This document shows positions 48,190 through 58,831 of a stretch of DNA of 64,000 bases, piece after piece (the first letter of the stretch is position 1; every line of letters starts with the position of its first letter). The notes beneath the pieces are model-generated. The model had not been told where the DNA came from. It saw nothing but the letters and a program-made list of their open reading frames with translations, and did not search any database. The stretch spans positions 115,978,049-116,042,048 of the forward strand of contig CM043953.1 of the NCBI GenBank assembly GCA_014529385.2, given 5' to 3'. Made by a program: the position numbers and the translations under genes. The stretch comes from Adiantum capillus-veneris. Lineage: Eukaryota > Streptophyta > Polypodiopsida > Polypodiales > Pteridaceae.

Positions 48190-49110
48190 AACATTGAAGA
48201 AAACTGGTACATTACTATAAACCAGTACTTTTATTTCAAACCAGTATGTTTTTTTACTTAATTGGTTAGGAAAACCAGTACATATGAACCCATGTCCTTG
48301 GTACATACCAATGGTATATAAGTGTCAACCACTTCAAATGTTCTTACTGCTAATGTAAACCAGTCTTTTCATTTAAAACTGGTATGTTCTTTACCTAACC
48401 AGTACATGTGAGCACTTAACTACGATGTATACCAGTGAGAAATAAGTGTTAAAAAAATTTCATTGGATATGTAAACCAAAATTTTCCTTTCAAACCGATA
48501 TGGTTTTTACCTATTTGACATGACAAACAGTACATGTGAACACTCGACCAGTACATGTGAACACTTAACCACGATGTATACCAGTGAGAAATAAGTGCTA
48601 AAAGTTTTGCACTGGTTATGTAAACTAGTTTTTTACCTAACTGGTATGACAAACAGTACATGTGAACACTCGACCAAGATGTTTACTGGCATAAAATGTA
48701 TAAACGGTTTTAAATCTATTTAATGGTTATGTAAACTGGTATTGTAACATCAAACCGCTATTAGTTTTTATATAACTGGTTATGTTAGGTAGTATGTCTA
48801 CTACATACCACATATACACTTGATCGAGCTGTAAACTACTGTGAAAATGTGTTAACCAATTGAAATTAATTTACTCGTTATATAACCGGTCTTCTCATTT
48901 CAAACAGATATTAATAAGTGCATAATTGGTTGGGTTAACTAGTACATCTTTCACATACCACATATATACACTTGACCAAGTTCTATACTAGTGGGAAAAA
49001 AGTGTTAACCAGTTAAACTTAATCTACTGGCTTTGTAAACCAGTTTTTTCATTTAAAATCGGTATTAGTTAGTACATTACTAGTTAGGTTGACCAGTACA
49101 TCTTTCACAT
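48190..49110. repeat. diverged ACCAGTACATGTGAACA minisatellite in intron
   Basis: Units of ~70-110 bp, each with AACCAGTANNTT, CAGTACATGTGAACACT and GTATACCAGTG-like blocks. They fill most of the long intron (49585-48160) of the transposase-like gene. The ACC(A/G)GTA core is shared with the intron repeat of the opposing gene. Confidence 0.7.
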
Positions 49111-49814
49111 ACCATATCAAGAGTTGTTTCAGATGCTTATACTGGTCATGGAAACCCATATCCAATATTTATCTACTTTTAACTAGGACCAAATACATAT
49201 CCAATATTTATCTACTTTTAAATAGGAACAAATACATATTCAATATTTCCATTCATAGTTTTTTCATGCGGCAACCATACTGCATACGCATACGAGTATG
49301 AAAGTATGGTTCAAGTATGGTAAAACTTCAACCATACTTTCATACTTGACCTCAGCCACTTGTGTATTAGTAAATGCAAACTACATTCGCTCAGCCCTTC
49401 CGATCTATTGCATCGATTTCCACACTGCAGATGTTCATGACCCATTGCATACAAAGAACCTAGTGCAAACCCAATTATAGTGAATATACTCTTATATCTA
49501 CTCTTATCAACCCAATTATAGTGAATATAGGTCATGAATGCAAATATTAGAAAACAAAAATGGATATAGTGAAGCAAGTTATTACCTTAGATTGTTCAAG
49601 AATATGCACAAGATGTTTGACATATGAATTTCTTCCAATGCGCTTTCTGCACACATCCTTATTATTGGGTGAAACACGAGTGGTAGACATCCAAAAAGAG
49701 AAGATCAACTCTTTCTCATCAGGTGTTATGAAACCACGCTCCATGGGCTATCGAGCACACAAAGAGATTGGCAAATTTCCATCACCTGCTGACCTCAACC
49801 GATTCTTTGCAGTG

Positions 49815-49946
49815 AGGCGGTCCGGGGAGGGCAACAAGAGAGGCGACCTCTAAACACCCCTCAAGGCTCCCGTGCTGCTCAATTGGGGCTGGGGCAACCA
49901 CAAGCACAACAAAACAACAAACCCACAGCCAAACCCAAACACATTT
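49815..49946 (-). repeat. 3' LTR remnant (last ~130 bp)
   Basis: Near-identical to 54330-54460 (GGCGACCTCTAAACACC, GTGCTGCTCAATTGGGGC). It joins the second RNase H coding sequence without integrase in between, marking an internal deletion. Confidence 0.85.
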
Positions 49947-52758
49947 AACTGCTTGTTGCGCAAGTAAATCGGCATCTTCATTTTTTTTCCTCGGAATATG
50001 ATATAGTTGCACTTCTTCAAACTGATTAAACATCTTACGAATGGCATGAACTTTTGTCCTTAAGCTTTCATTCTTGCATGCCCAAATGCCTAAAATCTGT
50101 TTAACAATGAGAAGTGCATCTCCCTTTACCATGAGACGTTTTATCCCTTGGCCAATGCACATCTTCAAACCATGAAGTAGTGTGTCGTATTCTGCTTCAT
50201 TGTTGCTGGTTGAACCTGGTAGATTGACCTTCTCTTTCATGACCACCTCTCCACTTGGGTTGAGCAACACTAGCCCTCCCCCTGCTTTCCCTGTGGCTCG
50301 TCGAAAAGCTCCATCAAAGAACAAGGTAAAAGCATTGGGAATACTTTTTGGTGGTGGCAATGGTAGGGTCTTTACTTGAGGCACCTTAATTTCCTTCTCA
50401 TGTACCCTATAAGTGAGAATCCCTGCCAATTGTGCACGCACACTATCTTCTACCTTGAAAGAGTATTGAAACTCTTGCAACTCTATAATCCACTTTGAGA
50501 TCCTAGTACTAAGATTCATTTGAGATGACACCCAAGGGAACAAATTCTCTGCGGTGAGGATTACAAAAGGTTTTGGGAGCAAGTAGGATCTAAAATTTCC
50601 CACCGCAAACATGAGAGAAAGCATCATGAGTTCTGCTTCTGTGTAGTCTCTCTCCAAAGCATTCATGACCCTACTAGCAAAGTAGATGGGTCGCATCCTT
50701 GTACTGTGGGGATCTTGTTGTAGCAACACGGCACCAATTGTTTCCCTTCCAACACTAGAGCTAACAAAGAATGTGTACTCCCAACAAGGAGGCATGAGTG
50801 TTGGTAGCTCTGACAAAATGACTTTAATGTTACAAAAATACTCTTCAAGCTCATCAGACCATGCAAATTCTACTTGTTGTGTCAACTTTTGCAAAGGATG
50901 AAGCAACTCCGAGGCTAAGTGAATGAAGCGTGACATATACTTCACCTTCTGAATGAAAGAGATGACCTCCTTAAGACTCTTCGGTGATGGGAGCTCAATA
51001 AGAGCCTTTGCCTTTGAAGGATCCACCTCAATGCCTTTATAGGAAACCTTGTGACCGAGCAAGATCACTTCATCCTCACCTATGTGGCACTTGTCGGGGT
51101 TGAGTTGACCTCCCATGTCGTAGAGCTTCTTTAAACCTTCTTCTACCCTTTGTAGATGCAATGATTTTGAGCTATAAATGCAGAAATCATCAATGAACAC
51201 CCTAATTGACTTTCCAAAGAATGCTTGAAACACCATGTTCATGAAACGTTGGAATGTTGTAGGAGCATTTGTCAGACCAAATGGCATGACTCTAAAAGCA
51301 TAACAACCCCAAGGAGTGATAAAGGTTGTTTTCAATTGATCTTCCAATGCGATACCTATTTGAAAGTAGCCTGAGTAGCCATCACACACAATGTACTTCT
51401 CATGACCAGCTACCTCATTTAGTATCTCATCCTACAATGGGAGGGGAAAGTGATCTCTTTTTGTTGCCTCATTGAGTGGACGGTAATCCACACACACCCC
51501 TCCACTTTTCCTTTTTCTTACGAGTGACAACAACGGGAGAGACCCACTCTGAATTCTCCACTAGATAAATGAAACCTGCTGCTAGAACCTTTCTTACCTC
51601 CTTGAGTAAAGCCTTCTCCTTGATGACTCCTAGCCTTCGTAGCTTCTGAGCCTTAGGTGTGGCCTCTGGCTTCAACTCAATTTTGTGTTGAACAGCATCT
51701 ACTCCACGCACATCGGTGTAGTCTTTAGCAAAAATCCTAGGAAATTTCCTTAGCACACATTTGAACTCCTCTCTTTCATCCTTTGTAAGTGTTGTTGATA
51801 GAATACCTTCTAGCATTCCTTCATCTTGAACACCTTCGTTCTCTTGAGGACCTACCTCCTCCAAGCCTTGACAAGAGGTCTCTTGGTTGGTTGGATTAAA
51901 CCTTACCCCCATGACTTCGATGGAAGACTCCTCTTCAGTAATGCTGCCGCTACTTTCTTCTTCTGAAGTGCTATCGGTCCAACCTTCTTCCGTCTCACTT
52001 TGAGATGATTCTTCATGGAGCTCCTCTTGGCGTTGCTCCTTCATGTCAAAGACAACCTTCTTATGATTGTCGTTCCTGCAAATTAGCTTTCCACTCTCCC
52101 AATCCTGCAAAGCTCGCATTTTCATTAGCCATGGTCTCCCTAGGATAAATGGATAACCACTTCCCTTGGTCGATATAACATAAAAATCCACCGCTTTCTT
52201 AATGCCAAAGGCCTCTACAAAGACATTTTTACAAATGCCTACACACCTAGCCTTGCTATTGTTTGCCATCTTGACTTTGATTTCAGGTGTCTCATGGATG
52301 TGCATACCTAGTCTTTCCATGAGTCCCTCTGTCATGATGCAAATTTGTGCACCCCCATACACTAGACCTTTCCTAACCAATCTTCCTTTGATGTAACAGT
52401 CTAGCACCGGTCTAATGTCCTCATTCATTTCAGCTTGTGCAATTTTTACAACAGGCACACTCTCTTTTACCTTTCTCCTAGTGCTAACTGCCCTTGTTAA
52501 ATCCCTCCTAACTTGTGGACATAATGCAAGAAAATGAGGCCATGAAATATCAGGACCCTTACCTCTCATGTCTTCCAACAAGTTGTACGGAGCCATACCA
52601 TGTCCAAGAGGGAAGTCTTGGAGGTTGATACGACGTCGAGTCCTCTTGGTTTCCTTGGTTTCCTTTGCCTTCTTGCCTTGTCCATGGTCACTCTGTGATG
52701 TGACTCCTTCTTTCTCTTTACCTTTTCCTCGGCCACGCTTAATGCCATTGGCTTCCAT
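49947..52758 (-). pseudogene. Tat pol: protease, RT, RNase H, archaeal-type RNase H
   Basis: Protease: VLDCYIKGRLVRKGLVYGGA (catalytic Asp of D-G/S-G replaced by Tyr) and YPFILGRPWLMKM. RT: AAGFIYLVENSEWVSPVVV up to ~51469. A frameshift follows, then CDGYSGYFQIGIA, VMPFGLTNAP and VFIDDFCIYSS (51389-51160), so the catalytic DD is intact. RNase H is degraded: the usual DAS and TDH are lost (TAENLFPWV instead). Archaeal-type RNase H: LFFDGAFRRATGKAGGGLVL, NNEAEYDTLLHGL, VKGDALLIVKQI and EDADLLAQQA (50330-49950), with its acidic residues intact. It ends in LTR sequence rather than integrase. Confidence 0.88.
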
Positions 52759-53791
52759 GTCACCTCTACCACATGCACATTTGGATCTGGCAAAGGTGGA
52801 AGTCCTTCTACCCCTTGTGGAGGTGGTCTTGGTCCATTTGTCCTTTGTATAAGCCGTGGTTGCTGACTAGTTCCTTCACCTGCATTCATCACTGGGTAAT
52901 TCAAGTTAGGTCTCCCTGGCTCCCCACGGGGCCAAGGACAATTATACATCCCATGTCCAGACTCACCGCAATTCCAACATTGCAAGACTCTCCTAGTTCG
53001 TGGCTCTCTCTCTTCTGACTTCTTTGCTTGTCCCTTTGGACCTACAGCTTGTGCAAGGTGAATTGACAGGCTGCTTAAAGATTCATTTAACTTCTCAATC
53101 ACTTCAGCCGTTACCTCAGGCAGCTCCCTAGATGTTGATGCTTGTGACTTACCTTTGGGTCTAAGACCTTCTATTGGAACCTCTCCCCTTAAGCACTTGA
53201 GTTTCCTATACTTCTCAGCAGCCCTAGTTTCAGCTGCATCAAAAGTAGCAGGTGCACCCGCCTCAAGTTTTACCTTAAGTCAGGAAAGAGTCCGGCTATG
53301 AACCTCTCCTTCTTTAGAAATTCTGCACCATCACCAGGGTTAGCAACATTTCGTATCCATAGAGCCCAAAGACGTAGGAACTCTTGCTTGTACAAGTAGT
53401 AGTCGTCTAAGTCTTTTTGCTTATGAGAAACAATGTCTTGCCATAATTTCTGAGTGTTTTGGGGATCAAAGAAGTATCTCTTAAAACGATTCAAAACTTA
53501 TGTGTAATTCCCCTTAACTTCCTCAGGCAAAGAGTCAAACCAAGTACTAGCATCTTTCCTAAGGACCACCTCAAACATTTCTACATGTTCTTGATCGGTT
53601 ACTATCCTCTTGATACGGAAAGACATCTTGAAATTTGCTAAAAATAATTCTGCATCCTCTCCAGGCTCTCCAAAGAAAAGAGGATATCCAAACATTTGGC
53701 GTTGGCTCTCCATTGAATTGATTTCAAAGTGACGCGTTTTTGTTTTTTCTTTCTTTAAAAGATTTACACAATAATATTTTCTAAATTGCAA
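52566..53791 (-). pseudogene. Tat gag with zinc knuckle
   Basis: Start MESQRQMFGYPLFFGEPGED at ~53713, then a capsid-like domain (VLRKDASTWFDSLPEEVKGN, RFKRYFFDPQNTQKLWQDI, YLYKQEFLRLWAL). A TAA at ~53497 and a frameshift near 53270 interrupt it. The C-terminal part has a zinc knuckle CWNCGESGHGMYNC at ~52980 and a Lys/Arg-rich tail that overlaps the protease frame. Structural particle protein of the element. Confidence 0.8.
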
Positions 53792-53797
53792 TCTATT

Positions 53798-54016
53798 CTA
53801 CAACAAAATAAAAATATTCACATCAAATGACCTATGATAATCAATAAGAGGTAGAATGACAGGGTTTGGTGACGCGAGAATTTCTCCTGCTCTTTGGGCA
53901 CCAAACATGAATACCATACGTTGTTGAAAATGGATTTTTCTACTAATTGCAATGTTTACTCTAATGTGTGGAGTGAAATGAAAGGGAAAAACCTGTATTC
54001 CTGGGCCATTATCCAT
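53798..54016 (-). CDS. conserved leader ORF, copy 2
   Basis: 72 codons, start MDNGPGIQVFPFHF. It contains GEILASPNPVILPLIDYHRS and ends NIFILL. Homologous to the ORF 22 bp upstream (54038-54250) and to 41331-41549. It lies directly before gag. Open and unbroken while neighbouring gag and pol carry stops. Confidence 0.6.
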   Translation of the reverse strand: MDNGPGIQVFPFHFTPHIRVNIAISRKIHFQQRMVFMFGAQRAGEILASPNPVILPLIDYHRSFDVNIFILL

Positions 54017-54037
54017 GGTCTATGCATGACCTGATTC

Positions 54038-54250
54038 TTAAAACAAAACAAAAATATAGTTGTCCAAACTAAGGTCGTACCTAATGAGAGGCAAAATAAA
54101 AGGATTTACTGATGCGTTTATCTCTACCAACCTAAGAGGACCTAAAATTTTACGAATTACTCGCTGAAATTGCAACTTAGTACTAACAATTATGTGTACC
54201 TTTTGCCTTGCAATGGGAATGAAGGGATCATACAAATTCTCGTGATTCAT
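54038..54250 (-). CDS. conserved leader ORF, copy 1
   Basis: 70 codons, start MNHENLYDPFIPI. It contains VEINASVNPFILPLIRYDLS and ends YIFVLF. Tandem with copy 2, clearly related but well diverged, so the duplication is old. First ORF after the primer site. Confidence 0.6.
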   Translation of the reverse strand: MNHENLYDPFIPIARQKVHIIVSTKLQFQRVIRKILGPLRLVEINASVNPFILPLIRYDLSLDNYIFVLF

Positions 54251-54304
54251 GCAAGCTACTTGATTATGCTAAAGGTTGAGCCTTCACAAAACATACACAA
54301 GCCT

Positions 54305-54327
54305 CTCCTCAGTGGGGGCACCAAAAT
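54305..54327 (-). other. primer binding site of the minus-strand Tat element
   Basis: On the minus strand ATTTTGGTGCCCCCACTGAG follows the LTR end. Same core as 40777-40796. Confidence 0.7.
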
Positions 54328-55349
54328 TGAGGCGGTCCGGGGCGGGCAACAAGAGAGGCGACCTCTAAACACCCCTCAAGGCTCCCGTGCTGCTCAATTG
54401 GGGCTGGGGCAACCACAAGCACAACAAAACAACAAACCCACAGCCAAACCCAAACAAGATAGGGGCACCACCTAGTTATGGTATGCAAACTAGGACGCAA
54501 GAGAGATTTTGGCACAACCAAGAAGATGCACCACACAACACACACAAGCAACCTCACACCAAGACACGCAGAAAATGGACCAAAGAGAGCTAGAGCAAAG
54601 GGAAGAGAGAGAGCAATGGATCTTGCGTAATACTTTATCTGTGACTTGCAAATGGATATGGTTCATTATGATGCTATCGTAGAACTTATACAAAACTCAC
54701 TCAATGCTTAGTGATTGCTAAACATTGCCAAAACACACACACACACTGTCTTAGGGTGTGGGAGACCTCTCACCACAATACCCTCTTACAATGGACACAA
54801 AACTGGCAATGAAAAACACACTAAAACACTTTCTAAAATCAAGATCAACCGATAAAAACTCAAATACACAAGTCACCTTGAATTCACCAAACCGTAATGC
54901 ACAAATGGAAGGACGAAGATTTGAACGTCGAATCACGCCTTTGATGCACCAAACCTCAATTTATTGATGATGAAGGAGCATATACAATAGTGGTTTTGAG
55001 ATTTGAGGAACTCACGCTCTCTCACTTGCAATGTGTAGCTTGAAGGATTCTCTCACACCAAGAGTGAAGCTCACAAATGGTTGCTACACCTAAGTCTCTC
55101 CTCACGCATAGAGTGTTGGGGTGCTATGTGAGATGTTGGAGGTTGTTTTACAAGAAGGAGAGGGGTCTATTTATAGGTTGGAGACCCCTCATAAAGATTA
55201 TTGGAAATCCTAATTTACAAGCTAACAAATCAGGATTATGATTTTTTTGAATATCAAAACATTGCGGGCCTTCTTTGTCTGCTTGAGTCATGGGTGTGGG
55301 CTCAAAAGAGAGCATTATTGATGGTAGATAAGGTGAAAGTAAGTAAGGA

Positions 55350-55408
<59 letters not shown>

Positions 55409-56925
55409 ACTATACACATGTCTTGAGGTGAGGTGTCTTTTATGGTTAGGTCAATGCTATTTTGTGTTAGTATGTTAGTCGTTAGTAATCACTAGAAAGT
55501 TAATGTTACATTTACAATGGGTAGAGTGAGTTGATTTGATGAAGGAAGAGGGGTGAATTAAAAGAGAATCATTGAGATGGTGAAGCTTTGAAGAAGCTTG
55601 AACTCACCCTTGTGTAGATTGTGGAAAAAAATGACCGTTGGTCTTCTTCTTCTTCTTCGCTTCTTTACGCCGTCGCCACGGTTGACCACCACGATGAAAA
55701 TGGTAATTTCGTTGATGAGATCTCTTGATTTGCAGAGGTTAATCATGGTACACATGCTGAATTTATGTATATATATAAGGGTTAAGATGGAATTGTACTT
55801 TGGAGATAATAGAGAGAGGCATAGAGATGGTGTATGTATGTAGAGGTTCATAAAAGAACTATAGGGATGAGAGAGAAGGGTAATGGTGAAGAGGGTGGGA
55901 GAAGCCATGGAAATTGCAGGTTTGAGTGAGGGAAGGAGAGGGAGGGATGTGTAAGAGTGAGTAGGTGTGTGGAAGGGTGAGAGAAGACTAAAAGCTACTT
56001 GTGAGAAAAGTGGGCAGACTGGGGTCCACTCAAAAAATCATAGCTTACCGCTGGTAGCTCCAAAAATCATGAAAAAATTTGAGCTGATTATTCAGAGCGT
56101 AAACTACATTTTCTCTGTTGACCACCGCTCCAAATTCGGAGTGGAGATAGGTGCAAAATTCTCACCAAAAAGCCTGTTTTTTATGCCTGCAAAAGTCTTT
56201 TAGTGGCCCCCTCCTTTGTTGAATTTGTACAATGCATCCAAGAGTGAGCCCCTCCTTTATCATATTATAATACAAAGCATCCAAGTTGCCCTTGACCCAT
56301 GCATGGAGGAGGATTATTGGTGAATAAAGAAATATATACATGGTGGGACTAGTGTATGGACTATTCATGGAATTTAGCTCAATGAGCACATGGTGTTAGA
56401 ATAATGAGTAAAAATAATAATAAAAATATGGAGGAGTTATGAATATGGAAAGATATTGGAATCATATGATATGGTCCCTCGTTGAATTATTTTGGGTGAA
56501 AGAGGAAAAGGTATGCAAGTAAATAATATAATAAAAGTAACCAATGAGTAGAAATCAATTTTTTGTTTTCACGAGGGTGAGGGTGAAAATGTGGGAGTGA
56601 TTTGTATAAAGGAAAAATATGAGGTTAGAGTATGTACAATATTGGCAAAAAATATAATTATGGTGTAAGAGAATGAAAGAAGGTGTACATAGGTTTAATA
56701 AAACACACACCTGAGTAGAATATTTAAATAAAATACCAAAATAATTATAAAAAATCCCTATATTTAGGCCATATATACAATGAAATATTTACACACAAAG
56801 AGGCCATAATATACTTTTATTTTTTTATTGTTTTTATTTTTTGGCTCAACTAGCCTAGTGACTAGCTAGCTGAGGGTTTTTAAGAAGATATGGGAAAAGC
56901 CCCCTAACTCACACACGCCTATGTA
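54328..56925 (-). repeat. 5' LTR of the minus-strand Tat element (~2.6 kb)
   Basis: Bounded by the primer site on the inside and CAGTG on the outside. Contains a (GA)n tract (55352-55408). At 56020-56210 it has segments shared, reversed, with the plus-strand Tat LTR at 39440-39610. Several minus-strand frames here (for example 55558-55908) are chance. The outer ~700 bp are very AT-rich. Confidence 0.7.
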
Positions 56926-57533
56926 CAGTGAAATGGTAGGGATAGCCATAGCGTTTGGGTGAATTTGGTAGGGTGGAGTAACTTACTATGCCCATTATGG
57001 AGAGCCGAAAAATGGCTATCAGCAGCTATGAAGTTCCTCTTGTGCAAATTTAGCAATTTAGATGCAGCTGAAACATTCACTTTTGGGGTAGATGTACACT
57101 CAACATTCATAAGCATGGTGGTGATGAACCTTTTAAGAAAGAGCTCTTGTCCGCTCTTGGGTAATTTGATTGCATCTATTGTGTTGCGTATGTCTTCAAC
57201 AAAGGTTGTTTGTGCCCTGGGCATTTCAAGGTCTCCAAGAGAAGGATGATTCACAAACTTGCACAAAATATCTAAGCGTGATGCAACATCGAGGTTCTTT
57301 GTACGCCGATTGAAGAGCATAACAAGGTCATTGCAAAGTCTTTGATGCTTTGCATCATCAGCACCATTTTGATCATTATCTTCCTCACGTGCTACCTGCT
57401 GAAGCTTGTTCTTAGCACGCTACTCCCTCTTTCTTCTAGCATGATATTCCTTGACCTCATTAACAGCATAACTAGCACACACTTCATAGTGAGGCTGAGA
57501 GCAGTCACATATAGTGTGAGATTCTTGCTCCAT

Positions 57534-57973
57534 GCTAGAGAGGGAGAGATTGAGCGAGGTGATACGCCTAGAGAGCAAGAGCAGTATATGACAGTAATAA
57601 ATGTGTGATAGGCCTACAAAGTAAAACAGCATTCTATGCTCCTACACAGAGAGTTAAAAAGAGACAGGAAAACAAGAGAGCGCGAAGACAAAGAGCTCGC
57701 TGACGTGCATAGTTAAGAGCTACAGAGCCGTCTTCTATATTTGAAAGAGAGGCGTGGAGATAGTAATGATGTAAAGAGCTGGCTGACATGCATAGTTAAG
57801 AGGTATAGAGCCGTCTTCTATATTTAACAAAAAGCTCTGGAAATTCTATAGTTAATTAAAAATCTGTTCAAAAGAATTATATCAAATTGAACTAATATAG
57901 ATGGTTTTATGTACCGGTTAAAAAACCTCTGTCCGGGACAAGGTTTTTGCTCCACCTATTCATGAATCCACCC

Positions 57974-57975
<2 letters not shown>
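57534..57975. other. region upstream of the transposase-like gene with a duplicated block
   Basis: A ~55 bp block (AAAGAGCTSGCTGAC...GAGCCGTCTTCTATATTT) occurs at 57689 and 57773, about 84 bp apart. Further out, AAAAACCTCTGTCCGGGACAAGG... forms a hairpin around the palindrome TGTCCGGGACA (~57929-57941). These could be promoter or subterminal transposon sequence; I could not find a matching inverted copy near 41.7 kb. Confidence 0.45.
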
Positions 57976-58034
<59 letters not shown>

Positions 58035-58058
58035 CGTGCGTGTGTGTGCGTGTGTGTG

Positions 58059-58149
<91 letters not shown>
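57976..58149. repeat. (TA)n-(TG)n-(TA)n microsatellite
   Basis: About 175 bp of pure TA, a TG/CG-containing core, and a long TA tract. Open frames here are artefacts. Confidence 0.97.
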
Positions 58150-58152
<3 letters not shown>

Positions 58153-58159
58153 TTTTATT

Positions 58160-58538
58160 TTTTTTGAGATTACGGTTTGAATATCACATAGCTCAAAACT
58201 TATCAAAAACCACAAAATACAGCAAACATCTCAACCTAACAACAACAACATTTTGCAGGACTGAGAAAAAACAAAAACTTGACAAAGAACAAAACATCAT
58301 AAACTCAGCTGAAACCAAAGCTTGACACAAAATAGAATATCATAAGGCAAAATTGTACAAAATATAGCTACTGATCATATCTATGCAAACACAAAAAACA
58401 AACGCTATTGTGTAGAAACCAATAAAAACAAGTGGGACATAACAATTCAAAACCAAAAAATAGAACTTTCCTATATGCAATAGCCTAGAGTGCTCCTTGA
58501 GCTTGATGCAGGCAATTCCCAAGCAATGGTGCCAAAAA
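58160..58538 (-). other. family-D primer site and leader, truncated
   Basis: On the minus strand the LTR end is followed by TTTTTGGCACCATTGCTTGG, which resembles the TGGCGCC-type primer site of Athila/Tat-side elements. About 350 bp of AT-rich leader follows, then the microsatellite at 58149. No gag is present here. Confidence 0.6.
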
Positions 58539-58750
58539 TGTGCGCGTTTGTTGCACTTGTCAAAGCTAGGAACTTGCCAGACACTCTGTGCAAGCCAGTA
58601 ATTGTTGTGCAAGCACATAACTAAACAAACCTAGCAAGCTCAAAAGAGGGCAAGGGTGTGTCACTCCCGCTCTATGCTTGCCGTCGTGAAGGATTCTCAC
58701 CACCGTGCTCAACCATCTTGCCGCCGCCAATGTCACCATGTAATGCTCAA

Positions 58751-58831
<81 letters not shown>

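Larger units (their letters stand above)
49810..56930 (-). mobile_element. Tat-type Ty3 element with target duplication, integrase deleted
   Basis: The element proper is about 49815-56925, flanked by CAGTG on both sides (49810-49814, 56926-56930). Order on the minus strand: 5' LTR (56925-54328), primer site, two small leader ORFs, gag with zinc knuckle, protease, RT, RNase H, second archaeal-type RNase H, then directly the last ~130 bp of the LTR. Two RNase H domains are diagnostic of the Tat lineage. Integrase and most of the 3' LTR are absent. If LTR ends are taken as TG...CA, the bounds shift by 2 bp and the flanking duplication shortens to 1 bp; the pre-insertion sequence is the same. Confidence 0.8.
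46326..57533 (-). pseudogene. transposase-like gene with D-D-E/H-type motifs, split by a Tat insertion
   Basis: Exon 1 starts at 57533 (MEQESHTICDCSQ) and runs to 56931. The Tat element 49815-56925 interrupts it. Removing the Tat and one copy of CAGTG restores the frame ...YHFTAKNRLRSAG and leads to PMERGFITPDEKEL, ending at 49586. Further exons are 48159-47406, 47327-47135 and 46878-46326, all with GT...AG ends and matching phase. Exon 2 has a Cys-rich block (CRCQCNICKDNGGW, CKRCGPAKLYFC) and VVDFAENYSFKEQNE (D at ~47514). Exon 3 has WVWSDGAASQFKARRPFY (D at ~47187). Exon 4 has FFGSGHGKGEHEGAEAMIKR (46826). The DFAEN / SDG-SQFK / HGKG-G-KR order recalls RNase H-fold transposase-like proteins common in invertebrates; the superfamily is not named. 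Breaks: TAG (57420, 49748), TGA (47413), one frameshift near 56985. Confidence 0.65.

Noticed and set aside
49808-49812. TGCAG as the target duplication of the Tat element
   Set aside because: No matching copy follows the other LTR end; CAGTG matches on both sides and restores the interrupted reading frame.
54309-54557. A VWVWLWVCCFVVLVVAPAP membrane-like protein shared with the end of the Tat pol frame
   Set aside because: It is the translated LTR end present twice because of LTR duplication, not a transmembrane protein gene.
57907-58215. 102- and 77-codon open frames over (TA)n/(TG)n
   Set aside because: Pure products of the dinucleotide tract with no independent coding signal.
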